A stretch of DNA of 64,000 bases, taken from positions 124,001 to 188,000 of the forward strand of contig NZ_MLFK01000002.1 in assembly GCF_001879205.1 (NCBI RefSeq). Reading direction: 5' to 3'. A model generated the notes under the pieces. The model searched no databases. It saw only the letters and a list, made by a program, of their open reading frames with translations, and was not told the DNA's origin. Shown piece by piece: positions 26,062-35,355 of the stretch. The translations under genes and the position numbers were made by a program. Source of the DNA: Flavobacterium johnsoniae. Its GTDB lineage: Bacteria > Bacteroidota > Bacteroidia > Flavobacteriales > Flavobacteriaceae. Positions within the stretch are counted from its first letter, which is position 1, and each line of letters begins with the position of its first letter.

Positions 26062-27336
26062 TTAAGCTTCATTATTCTGGCTCCAAGACAACGAAGGCCT
26101 AATAAAACCATTTACTTTGCCTAAATAACCAGATTCTCTTTTAACATCTTTTACTTCAAATGTTAATAATTCCTCATCACTAAATAAGTCTTTCATTTCA
26201 TTTGTGTGGAAGTAACAATAAATTTGATATACATCGTCGTTTAAAAAATTTGCCGGAATTCGACAACTAATATCAGTAAGTTCTCCAATCTTACAATCAA
26301 ATTTACCTCCTGAACCAAATACAACATCGCCTTTTATAGTTAGCAAATCGTATCCTATAGAAATTCGTTGCTTATCGGTTTTATTTATGATTTTCATTCT
26401 AAAGTCGACTGCTGATGTCACATCAATAACCTGACTTTTATCCGAAGCGGATGCATTTTCGATTGCGGCATACAGAATTTTAATATTGTCGTTCCCTTTG
26501 GCTTTATCTGCATTATCAAAATTAATTATCCTTTCAGAAAAAGAATTACTTTGCAAATATTCAGATATTATTTGAGTTGGACTGCCATCTCCAAAAACAC
26601 TTCCATTATTCATACTTATAACTCTAGTACAAAGTGTTTCTATTGCCGCCATGTTATGACTTACAAACAAAACTGTTCTTCCTTGACCTCTTGATATATC
26701 CTGCATTTTTCCAATTGCCTTTTTCTGAAATTCTGCATCGCCTACTGCCAATACTTCATCAATAACCAAAATCTCAGGCTCTAAAAATGCCGCAACAGCA
26801 AAAGCCAGTCGAACAGTCATTCCAGAGCTATATCTTTTTACAGGAGTGTCAATATAACGTTCACATCCGGAAAATTCAATAATTTCATCAAGCTTTGAAG
26901 ATATTTCCTTTTTGGTCATTCCTAGAATGGCACCGTTTAAAAAGATATTTTCCCGACCAGTCATTTCACCATTAAAACCAGTTCCTACTTCCAATAAAGA
27001 TGCTATTCTCCCACGAGACTTTATTATTCCGGTTGTTGGAGCCGTAACTTTTGAAAGTATTTTTAGAAGTGTCGACTTTCCAGCACCATTCTTACCAATT
27101 ATACCCAAAACTTCCCCACGTTGAACTTCAAAATTAATATCCTGTAATGCCCACACATAATCAGAAGTTCCTTTAGTAGAGCGGTCATTTGTATCACCAA
27201 TTTTTAAATACGGATTCTCTTTACCACGAATTTGATGCCACCAACGATTTAAATCATGGCTCAAAGTTCCGGTTCCTACTTGGCCTAAACGATATTGTTT
27301 AGAGATATTTTCGGCTTTTAAAATAATGTCTTTCAA
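26062..27336 (-). CDS. wzt: Polysaccharide ABC transporter ATPase (Wzt)
   Basis: A 424-residue ABC ATPase. Walker A GKNGAGKST is at 81-89, the signature YSSGM near 169-173 and Walker B ILVIDEVLAVGD at 189-200, all intact. The N-terminus is longer than in common ABC proteins, as in the TagH/Wzt export subfamily. Residues from about 275 form an additional beta-rich C-terminal domain like those that in Wzt proteins recognise the capped end of the finished glycan. With Wzm (27382) it would export a complete undecaprenyl-linked polysaccharide across the inner membrane. The gap to wzm is 45 bases. Confidence 0.9.
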   Translation of the reverse strand: MKDIILKAENISKQYRLGQVGTGTLSHDLNRWWHQIRGKENPYLKIGDTNDRSTKGTSDYVWALQDINFEVQRGEVLGIIGKNGAGKSTLLKILSKVTAPTTGIIKSRGRIASLLEVGTGFNGEMTGRENIFLNGAILGMTKKEISSKLDEIIEFSGCERYIDTPVKRYSSGMTVRLAFAVAAFLEPEILVIDEVLAVGDAEFQKKAIGKMQDISRGQGRTVLFVSHNMAAIETLCTRVISMNNGSVFGDGSPTQIISEYLQSNSFSERIINFDNADKAKGNDNIKILYAAIENASASDKSQVIDVTSAVDFRMKIINKTDKQRISIGYDLLTIKGDVVFGSGGKFDCKIGELTDISCRIPANFLNDDVYQIYCYFHTNEMKDLFSDEELLTFEVKDVKRESGYLGKVNGFIRPSLSWSQNNEA

Positions 27337-27381
27337 CTTAAAAATAGATTTGAGATAAAAAAAGTGATAGTTAAATTAGTT

Positions 27382-28248
27382 TTATACAGTATCGATGAAA
27401 CTTTTTTCTGTTTTATTAAAAATTAATAGTCCTATAAAAAAAATAGTAATTGTTAATCCAATAGTATAAGTTAATCCTAAAATTGAAATTTCTCCAATAT
27501 CTAAAAGCATATATCTCGATGTTTCAATGATATAGGCAAGTGGATTATATTCTACAATCCATCCGTAAGAAGGCAATTTACTTTTAACCAATTCCATTGG
27601 ATACATAACTGCTGATAAATACATCAGTAATTGTATTCCAAATCCAATTAAATTATTTAAATCACGGTATTTAGTTACCATTGATGAAATTAACATTCCG
27701 AGTCCTAGTCCTAAAATCCCCATTATGATTATCAAGATGGGGAAAAATAACACAGATCCGTTCAAACTTAAATCATAACCGCTGAAATAATAAAAAATGT
27801 AGAATGCAATAAATATCAAAAATTGTATTCCAAACTTAATTAAGTTAGAAATTACAACTGCGAGAGGTGTAATGATTCTTGGAAAATAAACTTTTCCGAA
27901 GATACTTGCATTTGCCCTAAAAGTATCAGAAGTTCCAGTAAGACAAGCAGTAAAATAGTTCCAAACTGTAATACCAGCCAAATTAAAAAGAAAAGGTGGA
28001 ACAGTACCTGTTTTAATTCCAGCAACATTATTAAATATTATAGTAAAAGTTACAGAAGTAAATAATGGCTGTATTAAGTACCAAAGTGGTCCTAAAATCG
28101 TTTGCTTATATACTGTAATTACGTCCCTTTTTACAAATAACATTAACAGATCTCTATACTGCCAAATCTCTTTGAGATTAAGTGATAAAAATTTATTTTT
28201 TGGTCTTATTTCGAATAGCCAGTCACTCGAGGTATTTGTATTGTTCAT
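27382..28248 (-). CDS. wzm: Polysaccharide ABC transporter permease (Wzm)
   Basis: A 288-residue ABC-2 type permease with six hydrophobic segments. The N-terminal amphipathic block contains LKEIWQYRDLLMLFVKRDV and KQTILGPLWYLIQPL, the gate-helix pattern of Wzm/TagG/KpsM permeases, and the C-terminus has YNPLAYIIETSRYMLL. It pairs with the downstream wzt. An intrinsic terminator (28351-28386) separates it from the preceding dehydratase gene, and I see no TAnnTTTG motif in the remaining 100 bases, so its transcription may rely on read-through. Confidence 0.9.
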   Translation of the reverse strand: MNNTNTSSDWLFEIRPKNKFLSLNLKEIWQYRDLLMLFVKRDVITVYKQTILGPLWYLIQPLFTSVTFTIIFNNVAGIKTGTVPPFLFNLAGITVWNYFTACLTGTSDTFRANASIFGKVYFPRIITPLAVVISNLIKFGIQFLIFIAFYIFYYFSGYDLSLNGSVLFFPILIIIMGILGLGLGMLISSMVTKYRDLNNLIGFGIQLLMYLSAVMYPMELVKSKLPSYGWIVEYNPLAYIIETSRYMLLDIGEISILGLTYTIGLTITIFFIGLLIFNKTEKSFIDTV

Positions 28249-28350
28249 TAAAATTTTTATAAATGTATTTTTATAAATCTAAAAGACTGAAAAACAACCT
28301 AAAATCAGAAATTAACAGGATTTTTACCCTCTTACTAAATTCCTAAAATG

Positions 28351-28386
28351 CAAAAAGGCGTTTTATAAAAAAAACACCTTTTAGTC
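28351..28386 (-). terminator. Intrinsic terminator after the membrane 4,6-dehydratase gene
   Basis: On the minus strand, AAAAGGTGTTTT and AAAACGCCTTTT can pair over 12 positions (one G-T wobble) around a six-base TTTTAT loop, followed at once by a T-run ending TTTTTGC. It lies 30-65 bases beyond the stop codon at 28417. On the plus strand the stem has one mismatch. Read-through past this point would be needed to express wzm, wzt and later genes from upstream promoters. Confidence 0.7.
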
Positions 28387-28416
28387 AATAATAAGTTTTT
28401 ATGTCACTTTAAAAAT

Positions 28417-30384
28417 CTATTTGTCTAAAATTTCAAAAGCAGAATTCATACTTTTAAATTCAGGCACTATTTTCTTCATTTTTGCGACAATATCATCATT
28501 TTCATAAAAGTCTGCAATTCCAATTAACTCATCAATATCAATATGTAAATCTTCATATTCATCTTGAATTTCCTGAGCAATCATAATTTTATTATGATAA
28601 GTAGGTAACGTTTTAGAAGTATCATTTAGCAATTCTTCGTATAATTTTTCACCAGGTCTCAAACCTACAATCTTTATTTTAATCTCCTTGTCTGGAATAA
28701 ACCCAGCAAGTTTGATCATTTTCTTAGCCAAATCAATTATTCTAACTGGTTTACCCATATCAAAAATATAGATTTCACCACCATTACCCATTGCTCCAGC
28801 TTCTAATACCAATTGACAGGCTTCCGGGATAGTCATAAAGTACCTAATGATATCCTGATGCGTAATTGTAACTGGTCCGCCTTCTGCAATTTGTTTGGTA
28901 AACAAAGGTACTACAGATCCATTCGAACCTAAAACATTTCCGAAACGAGTTGTAATGAATTTCGTTACACCTGGAATATTTTCCTTTTGATTTTTCAAAG
29001 ATAAAGACTGCACGTATTTTTCAGCTATCCTTTTACTGGCTCCCATAACATTACTTGGGTTCACAGCTTTATCAGTTGATACCATTACAAATTTTTTGAC
29101 ATGGTATTTACAAGATAAATCGGCTAGATTTTTTGTTCCTTTAATATTTGTTAAAATAGCCTGTGAAGGATTTTCTTCCATTAATGGAACATGCTTGTAA
29201 GCTGCTGCGTGATAAACAACATGCGGATTATAATTTTTAAAAACTTTTTCTAAAGCTTTTTTACTTTTAACATCGGCAATTACAGCTACAATTTTAGCTG
29301 TACAATTCATACTAAGAGTTTCCAGACATAAATTATGTAATGGAGTTTCGGCATGATCTAAAATAATAACCGTTTTTGGATTAAAACCAAGAACCTGTCT
29401 TACTATTTCACTTCCAATGGAACCAGCAGCACCTGTAATGAGGACTGTTTTATCTTTTAACTGCTTCGAAATAGATTTACTATCTAAAACGATAGGTTTT
29501 CTTTCTAATAAATCTTCAATCTGTATATTCTTTACTTTTTGAGAAATCTCTTTTTGATTCTCCCAATCTGAAATTAAAGGAACTGTATAAACTCTATAAT
29601 TAAATTCAAGACATTGATCAACGATGATTAATTGTTCATCTTTTGTCAAACTCTTGTCAGCAATAATAACACCTTCTGCGGCAACTGAACGCATTAAAGC
29701 AGGAAGTTTTTTTCGCAAAATCAAAATTGGCAAATCTAACATACGCTTAGATGCATTTTGATTATTTTTATCTACAAAACCAACAATTTTAAAACGAGAT
29801 GGAGTTTCAAATTTTAAAGCATTTGCAACAGAAATTGCATTTGCATCTGTTCCGTAAATTACAGTACGAATTAATTTTGAGTTGGTTTTTTCTGAAAAAT
29901 ACATTTCAAAAGTCTGCTTTACAATCACTCGATATAGGAACAAACCACAAAATGACAAAACAAGATTAATAAAAAGCGCAGTGTTTAAAAATGCTTTATG
30001 CCCAGTATATAATTCAAAAACTAAATTAAAAAACAAGAAAAAAACTAAAACTGACATTTGAGAAAACAGCAGTTTTATAGCATCAATATAAGATGAATGC
30101 CTAATAATTCCTGAATAGGTTCTAAATAGCCAAAAGAAAAATATGTTTACAAAAAGTAAACTTGCCACGTAATAGAATTGATGCGAAGTAACAATATATC
30201 CTAATGCTGTCCCTTCGAAAAGCATATAGGTGAAAGTAAATGAAAAAATTAAAACCATCACGTCAATTGCCACAATGATCCATCTAGGCAAATAACTAAG
30301 GTTATTAATATTTGCCCTTAAATTCCTTGGCGACAAGGAATTATATAATAGAGACGATATTTTGGTTTGATTATCTGTATCCAA
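28417..30384 (-). CDS. wbpM: Membrane UDP-GlcNAc 4,6-dehydratase (WbpM/PglF/CapD long form)
   Basis: A 655-residue polysaccharide-biosynthesis dehydratase. Four hydrophobic segments occupy about residues 33-155, followed by a CoA-binding-like Rossmann domain (about 170-275) and a catalytic extended SDR domain with TGAAGSIGSE at 317-326, STDKAVNPSNVMGASK at 436-451 (Met in place of the usual SDR Tyr, as normal in this family). It would remove water from UDP-GlcNAc to give UDP-4-keto-6-deoxy-GlcNAc, the branch point to QuiNAc, QuiNAc4N/bacillosamine and legionaminic-type sugars. A PglE-like aminotransferase is encoded 2.5 kb upstream. Promoter-like motif before and terminator after the gene suggest it can form a monocistronic unit. 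Confidence 0.9.
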   Translation of the reverse strand: MDTDNQTKISSLLYNSLSPRNLRANINNLSYLPRWIIVAIDVMVLIFSFTFTYMLFEGTALGYIVTSHQFYYVASLLFVNIFFFWLFRTYSGIIRHSSYIDAIKLLFSQMSVLVFFLFFNLVFELYTGHKAFLNTALFINLVLSFCGLFLYRVIVKQTFEMYFSEKTNSKLIRTVIYGTDANAISVANALKFETPSRFKIVGFVDKNNQNASKRMLDLPILILRKKLPALMRSVAAEGVIIADKSLTKDEQLIIVDQCLEFNYRVYTVPLISDWENQKEISQKVKNIQIEDLLERKPIVLDSKSISKQLKDKTVLITGAAGSIGSEIVRQVLGFNPKTVIILDHAETPLHNLCLETLSMNCTAKIVAVIADVKSKKALEKVFKNYNPHVVYHAAAYKHVPLMEENPSQAILTNIKGTKNLADLSCKYHVKKFVMVSTDKAVNPSNVMGASKRIAEKYVQSLSLKNQKENIPGVTKFITTRFGNVLGSNGSVVPLFTKQIAEGGPVTITHQDIIRYFMTIPEACQLVLEAGAMGNGGEIYIFDMGKPVRIIDLAKKMIKLAGFIPDKEIKIKIVGLRPGEKLYEELLNDTSKTLPTYHNKIMIAQEIQDEYEDLHIDIDELIGIADFYENDDIVAKMKKIVPEFKSMNSAFEILDK

Positions 30385-30422
30385 TTTGGTTTGATTTAGT
30401 TTTGTAAACTTAGTCTGTCTTA

Positions 30423-30430
30423 CAAAAATA
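30423..30430 (-). promoter_or_regulatory. Candidate -7 element (TATTTTTG)
   Basis: TATTTTTG on the minus strand matches TAnnTTTG in the 82-base gap between rmlA and the membrane dehydratase gene. Predicted start of transcription is about 30419, giving a 35-base leader. No TTG -33 element is present at the usual 17-23-base distance, so strength is uncertain. Confidence 0.4.
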
Positions 30431-30466
30431 CAAATTAAAGGTTTAAAAATTTATTTCATATGAAAA

Positions 30467-31351
30467 TTAAACTTTGGATCCTTTTCTCTTTTGTTTTAAA
30501 AATTCTATTAAATATGTCCCATAACCAGATTTAACTAAAGGTAATGCCAAATTTTCCAATTGTTCATCATTAATAAATCCTTGTCTCCAAGCTATTTCTT
30601 CAATACAACCTACTTTTAAACCCTGCCTTTCTTCTAGAACCTGGACAAACTGGCCCGCTTGCATTAAACTATTAAAAGTCCCTGTGTCTAACCATGCTGT
30701 ACCTCTGCTTAGAATTCCAACTTTTAAAATTTTTCTTTCTAAATATACCTTATTGACATCAGTAATTTCATATTCCCCACGAGAACTAGGTTTAATATTT
30801 TTTGCAATTTCAACAACGGAGTTATCATAAAAATATAATCCCGGTACTGCAAAATTAGATTTTGGTTCTTCAGGCTTTTCTTCAATAGAAATTGCATTTA
30901 GGTTATCATCAAATTCAACAACACCATAACGTTCCGGATCAGAAACATGGTAAGCAAAAACTACACCTCCATTTGGCTTTGTATTAGCTTTTAATAATTC
31001 TCGCATATTAGACCCAAAAAAAATGTTATCTCCAAGTATTAATGCAACATCATCATTACCAATAAATTCCTCACCTATTACGAATGCTTGTGCTAAACCA
31101 TTTGGAATTGCCTGCTCCGCATAACTAAATTTACAACCTAAAGAAGATCCGTCTCCTAATAATTTTTTAAAATTAGGTAAGTCATGTGGAGTAGAGATAA
31201 TTAATATTTCATTGATACCTGCCATCATTAAGGTTGATAACGGATAATAAATCATTGGTTTATCATAAACTGGCATCATTTGTTTACTCATTGCCAAAGT
31301 TAACGGATGTAATCTCGTACCAGAACCTCCGGCTAAAATAATTCCTTTCAT
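30467..31351 (-). CDS. rmlA: Glucose-1-phosphate thymidylyltransferase (RmlA)
   Basis: A 294-residue RmlA, normal length. It opens [18 protein letters not shown] with the nucleotide-binding GGSGTR, then [18 protein letters not shown], and has [11 protein letters not shown] and [11 protein letters not shown], all signature blocks. It makes dTDP-glucose from dTTP and glucose-1-phosphate, the first step to dTDP-L-rhamnose and to dTDP-Fuc4N. It follows rmlD by 70 bases; rmlC, rmlD and rmlA are together, while rmlB is 20 kb away at 51381. Confidence 0.95.
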   Translation of the reverse strand: MKGIILAGGSGTRLHPLTLAMSKQMMPVYDKPMIYYPLSTLMMAGINEILIISTPHDLPNFKKLLGDGSSLGCKFSYAEQAIPNGLAQAFVIGEEFIGNDDVALILGDNIFFGSNMRELLKANTKPNGGVVFAYHVSDPERYGVVEFDDNLNAISIEEKPEEPKSNFAVPGLYFYDNSVVEIAKNIKPSSRGEYEITDVNKVYLERKILKVGILSRGTAWLDTGTFNSLMQAGQFVQVLEERQGLKVGCIEEIAWRQGFINDEQLENLALPLVKSGYGTYLIEFLKQKRKGSKV

Positions 31352-31421
31352 AAATCTTAATTTTAGATCTTAGATTTAAATTTCTTAAACAAATATGTCT
31401 GAAATTTAAATTCGGAGATTT

Positions 31422-32267
31422 TTATATAAACATATTTTTTAAACTTTTCTTATAGTCAGGTATATCTAAATTATAAGATATTTTTATTTTTTTCTTATCT
31501 AACAATGAAAATTCAGGACGCTTTGCCGGAGTTGGATAGGAAGCTGATGGTATACCGCCAACTTTGCAATTATATCTTCCTAATTCTTTTATAGAAAGTG
31601 CAAATTCATACCAGCTAATTTCTCCCTCGTTTGAATAATTATAAATACCTGGAATCCATTTAGAAAATTTCAGAATCTCAATCATTGCCTGAGCCAAATC
31701 TGCGGCATATGTGGGCGATCCAATCTGATCATTTACTACATTAATTTCATCTCGCTCCTGCATCAATCGCTGCATTGTTTTGACAAAATTGTTTCCAAAT
31801 TTGCTATAAACCCAAGAGGTTCTAATAATAATTGAATTTGGATTTTCTTTCAAACAAGCTAATTCACCCGCCAATTTACTTTCTCCATATACATTTATCG
31901 GATTTGTATCAGCATTTTCATTTAAAGCAACGGAAGAAGATCCATCAAACACATAATCTGTAGAGACATGAATTAGTTTTATATTATTTTCAAATGAATA
32001 ATTAGCGATTATTGCTACAGCAAGATGATTGATTGTAAACGCAAGTTCTTTTTCAGTTTCAGCTTTATCAACTGCTGTATAAGCTCCACAATTAAATATA
32101 ATATCAGGTTTAATTTCTTCTAACTGAACTTTCAATAACTCTAGATTATCCAAAGTTATTTTTGTTCTGTCTGCAAAAATCCATTCAAATTCAGGATACG
32201 ATTTTGACAAAACTGCAAGCTCAGAACCGAGCTGCCCATTTGCTCCTGTAACAAGTATTTTTCTCAT
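31422..32267 (-). CDS. rmlD: dTDP-4-dehydrorhamnose reductase (RmlD)
   Basis: A 281-residue SDR. NAD(P)-binding motif TGANGQLGSE is at 7-16, followed by GAYTAVDKAE at 61-70, STDYVFDG at 102-109 and the catalytic YGESK (Y127, K131). It reduces dTDP-4-keto-L-rhamnose to dTDP-L-rhamnose, the last step of the Rml pathway. It overlaps rmlC by one base. Confidence 0.94.
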   Translation of the reverse strand: MRKILVTGANGQLGSELAVLSKSYPEFEWIFADRTKITLDNLELLKVQLEEIKPDIIFNCGAYTAVDKAETEKELAFTINHLAVAIIANYSFENNIKLIHVSTDYVFDGSSSVALNENADTNPINVYGESKLAGELACLKENPNSIIIRTSWVYSKFGNNFVKTMQRLMQERDEINVVNDQIGSPTYAADLAQAMIEILKFSKWIPGIYNYSNEGEISWYEFALSIKELGRYNCKVGGIPSASYPTPAKRPEFSLLDKKKIKISYNLDIPDYKKSLKNMFI

Positions 32268-32815
32268 TAAAACAAACTATTACAATTCTCAATAAATGGA
32301 AGAACCTGATCTTTTTCTGAAACGATTGCATCATTTAAATCCAAACCCCAATCAATATTTAAAGAAGGATCATCATATTTAATTCCGCCTTCTGAAGCTT
32401 TATTATAAAACTGATCGCATTTGTACATAACAGATGCCGTTTCGCTGATAACCGAAAATCCATGAGCGAAACCTTGTGGAACTAATAATTGCTTTTTATT
32501 CTCAGCAGATAATAAAACACTAAATGATTTCCCATAAGTAGGAGAATCTTTTCTCAAATCAACTGCAACATCAATAATTTCTCCTTCTAAAACACGCACT
32601 AATTTCGTTTGTGCAAATGGCGGATTTTGATAATGTAAACCTCTCAGTGTACCTTTTTTAGAAAAAGACTGATTGTCCTGAACAAATTCTATATTAATAC
32701 CTAAATCTTCAAATTTAGTTTTACTATATGACTCAAAAAAATAGCCTCTTTCATCACCAAAAACTGTTGGCTCAACAATAACTAAATCTTTTATAAATGT
32801 TTCTTCAATCTTCAT
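32267..32815 (-). CDS. rmlC: dTDP-4-dehydrorhamnose 3,5-epimerase (RmlC)
   Basis: A 182-residue cupin, the usual size. Key blocks are FGDERGYFFESY near 19-30, GTLRGLHYQ with catalytic His61, DLRKDSPTYGK near 87 and VPQGFAHGF. It epimerises C3 and C5 of dTDP-4-keto-6-deoxyglucose. It starts 23 bases after the PglE-like aminotransferase gene and overlaps rmlD by one base. Confidence 0.94.
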   Translation of the reverse strand: MKIEETFIKDLVIVEPTVFGDERGYFFESYSKTKFEDLGINIEFVQDNQSFSKKGTLRGLHYQNPPFAQTKLVRVLEGEIIDVAVDLRKDSPTYGKSFSVLLSAENKKQLLVPQGFAHGFSVISETASVMYKCDQFYNKASEGGIKYDDPSLNIDWGLDLNDAIVSEKDQVLPFIENCNSLF

Positions 32816-32838
32816 GTTTAATTTCGCTCCTAATTTTA

Positions 32839-33975
32839 TTATACAAAGAAGTTTTCCACTACTTGTTTTATTCTTTTTTTATCCTCTAAAGATAGATTTC
32901 CCGATGGAAGACATAAACCTTTTTCAAATAAACTCTCAGCAATATTTTTACCATAATAGGGATATTCTTCAAAAATAGGCTGTAAGTGCATTGGCTTCCA
33001 AAGCGGGCGACATTCGATATTTTCGTTTTCAAATGCCATTATTAATTTTTCCCTGTTTATATCTTTTTCATTATGATAATCAACTAAAATTGTTGTCAGC
33101 CAACAATTCGAAAAAAAATCCTGATTCGAATTTTCAAAAACAGTAACTTCTTTAATGTTTTTAAAACTTTCTTTATAAAAAGAATTTATTTCCCTTCTTT
33201 CTTGGATATTCTTTTCTAAAATCTCCATCTGACCAAGACCGATTCCTGCGCAGACATTACTCATTCTATAATTATAGCCAATCTCACTATGCTGATAATG
33301 AACTGCTTTGTCTTTGGACTGAGTTGCAAAAAATAATGCTTTTTCTTTAACAGATTTAGAATTTGATATTAATGCCCCTCCACTTGAAGTCGTTATTATT
33401 TTATTTCCGTTAAAAGACAAAATTCCTATTGTACCAAATGCACCGCAGTTTTTACCTTTATAACAACTTCCTAATGCTTCTGCACTATCTTCTATTATTG
33501 GAATGTCATATTTATCTGCAACAGCATGCACTTCCTCAATTTTATATGGATTTCCGTAAAGATGTACTGCAATTATTGCTTTCGGCTTTTTACCTTTTTT
33601 AATCCTATCCTCTATTGCTATTTCTAAAAATTCTGGGCAAATATTCCAAGTTTCTTTTTCGCTGTCTACAAAAACTGGTACAGCTCCTTGGTATAAAATT
33701 GGATTTGCTGAAGCTGAAAAAGTCATACTTTGACAAATAACCTCATCTCCAGCTTTAATTCCCAATACAACTAAAGCCAAATGAATGGCAGATGTTCCCG
33801 AATTTAACGCTGTAATAAATGATTTCTCTCCAAAATACATCTCTAAAGTATCCTCAAACTCCTTTACATTTGGACCTCCTGAAGTAATCCAGTTGGTTTC
33901 AAATGCACGTTGAATGTAATCCTGTTCAGAGCCACTTTGTCTGGGTAATGAAAGATAAATTCTCTTATTATCCAT
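32839..33975 (-). CDS. pglE: UDP-4-amino-sugar aminotransferase (PglE-like, DegT/DnrJ/EryC1)
   Basis: A 378-residue PLP-dependent aminotransferase. It carries LNSGTSAIHLAL at 57-68, IIEDSAEALGS at 160-170 and SFNGNKIITTSSGGAL with the PLP-binding K192. The C-terminal IECRPLWKPMHLQP and GLCLPSG closely parallel Campylobacter PglE, which aminates UDP-4-keto-6-deoxy-GlcNAc to UDP-QuiNAc4N with glutamate. The long 4,6-dehydratase at 28417 would supply that substrate. It overlaps the cupin gene by 8 bases. A related enzyme with another specificity (WecE) is at 23541. Confidence 0.85.
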   Translation of the reverse strand: MDNKRIYLSLPRQSGSEQDYIQRAFETNWITSGGPNVKEFEDTLEMYFGEKSFITALNSGTSAIHLALVVLGIKAGDEVICQSMTFSASANPILYQGAVPVFVDSEKETWNICPEFLEIAIEDRIKKGKKPKAIIAVHLYGNPYKIEEVHAVADKYDIPIIEDSAEALGSCYKGKNCGAFGTIGILSFNGNKIITTSSGGALISNSKSVKEKALFFATQSKDKAVHYQHSEIGYNYRMSNVCAGIGLGQMEILEKNIQERREINSFYKESFKNIKEVTVFENSNQDFFSNCWLTTILVDYHNEKDINREKLIMAFENENIECRPLWKPMHLQPIFEEYPYYGKNIAESLFEKGLCLPSGNLSLEDKKRIKQVVENFFV

Positions 33976-34393
33976 TTAATTTCCAATAATTGCTTTCATA
34001 TCGCACATCATCTTCACTAACCTTTGTAAGTGGTAATGTTGAAAACGAAATTAACTTTGAATTTGATTCTAAAGATTCTATTGCATTTGCATATCCTGCT
34101 GGAATATGAACAATTTTACTGTCTGATTCCGAAACCAAGATAGTTTCAATAGGCAAATTTTTTGAAGGGCTTTCCCAATTATCGATTTTTACAAAATGAA
34201 TTTTGAAAGAACCTGTCAAACAATAAAAATTTTTTTCATCTAATTTATGACCCTGCCAAGCCCTAATCGGATTTTCATCAGAATTACTTATGATATAAAA
34301 TCTCTCAATATCTTTAAATACAAAATCATTTACATAAGAAATACTTCCTCTATGATCCGAAAAACTTCCGCCTTGAATTACTTTCGGATTCAT
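33968..34393 (-). CDS. RmlC-like/WxcM-type cupin sugar enzyme
   Basis: A small 141-residue cupin. GGSFSDHRGSISYVNDF at the start mirrors the GDxRG opening of RmlC and FdtA/WxcM proteins; IRAWQGHKL contains a His where RmlC has its catalytic residue, and VHIPAGYANAIESL is the second cupin block. It probably epimerises or isomerises a 4-keto sugar nucleotide or acts as a small lyase-like sugar enzyme. Location directly beside the PglE-like aminotransferase (8-base overlap) suggests the two share a pathway. The exact reaction is not deducible. Confidence 0.68.
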   Translation of the reverse strand: MNPKVIQGGSFSDHRGSISYVNDFVFKDIERFYIISNSDENPIRAWQGHKLDEKNFYCLTGSFKIHFVKIDNWESPSKNLPIETILVSESDSKIVHIPAGYANAIESLESNSKLISFSTLPLTKVSEDDVRYESNYWKLNG

Positions 34394-35355
34394 GCTTTTG
34401 CTTTTACATTATATTTACTCAACAAGTAAAATTTTGATGAGTAAATCATTATCAATGGAACAATCACAATAACAAACAAAACTATATCATTCACTTTTTG
34501 ATAAAGGAATATCACCAAAAAAGAAATTCCTATCTGAACCAAAGCATAGTACAACGAAACAAGCCTGTGTTGTATTTTATACTCATTACTTAAAATCTGG
34601 TAAAGGTGTAAACGGTGCGCTTCGAAAATATTTTGTTTTAGATATAAACGATGCAAAATAGTACAAACAGCATCAGCTCCGTAAACTGCTAAAAATAAAA
34701 GCCAGATTAAAGAATTTGTATTCAAAATAAGTTTTAAAACCAAATAAATAATCCAAAACGCAATAGCAATACTTCCTACATCTCCCGCAAAACATTTTGC
34801 TTTTTTTCTGTAATTGAAAAACAAAAATACTAAGCTTGCTATTATGGCATACTTTATAAAGGACCCGTCTGTAAAAAGTTGGATTCTTGTATTTACATAC
34901 AATAAAGATCCCATTACTACAATTGTATACAAGCCAGTAATACCATTAATTCCGTCCATGAAATTATAGGCATTAATTAGACCAATAGCCAAGATATATG
35001 CAATAATCACACTCCACACTGGAACTAAAGTAAATAAACTTAAATCATAAAAAATTAAAGTTATTGCGATGAAATGAATTGAGATTCTGATTTTATTTGA
35101 TAAGCTCTGAATATCATCCCAAAAACTCACCAAGCTAACCAAAGTAATTCCCGTAAAGAAAAAATAATTAATTTGGATATGCTGAATAAAATAAAGCAAG
35201 GCCGAAAACCAAAAAATGATTCCCCCTCCGCGTAGCGTAATCTCTGTATGTGAACTTCTTAGATTTGGTTTATCAATGATATTGAATCTATCAGCTACTT
35301 GGAAATAAAGTAACATTAAGATCATTAAAAATATTCCTAATATAGTGTATTGCAT
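34390..35355 (-). CDS. Undecaprenyl-phosphate sugar-1-phosphate transferase (WecA/WbpL family)
   Basis: A 321-residue multi-pass protein of the MraY/WecA family. Catalytic landmarks are the DD pair at 80-81, NFMDGINGITG at 131-141 and AGDVGS at 190-195, with the cytoplasmic loop HRLYLKQNIFEAHRLHLYQ near 250. It transfers a HexNAc-1-phosphate (GlcNAc-, QuiNAc- or FucNAc-type) to undecaprenyl phosphate and so starts a repeat unit. It overlaps the upstream epimerase gene by one base; that pair resembles WbpV-WbpL of Pseudomonas O-antigen clusters. A second, unrelated initiating transferase type is at 1-551. Confidence 0.88.
   Translation of the reverse strand: MQYTILGIFLMILMLLYFQVADRFNIIDKPNLRSSHTEITLRGGGIIFWFSALLYFIQHIQINYFFFTGITLVSLVSFWDDIQSLSNKIRISIHFIAITLIFYDLSLFTLVPVWSVIIAYILAIGLINAYNFMDGINGITGLYTIVVMGSLLYVNTRIQLFTDGSFIKYAIIASLVFLFFNYRKKAKCFAGDVGSIAIAFWIIYLVLKLILNTNSLIWLLFLAVYGADAVCTILHRLYLKQNIFEAHRLHLYQILSNEYKIQHRLVSLYYALVQIGISFLVIFLYQKVNDIVLFVIVIVPLIMIYSSKFYLLSKYNVKAKA

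Noticed and set aside
26061-26111. Upstream ATG of the WbqC-like gene
   Set aside because: It would add 17 residues encoded within wzt; the ATG at 26060 gives the family's usual start.
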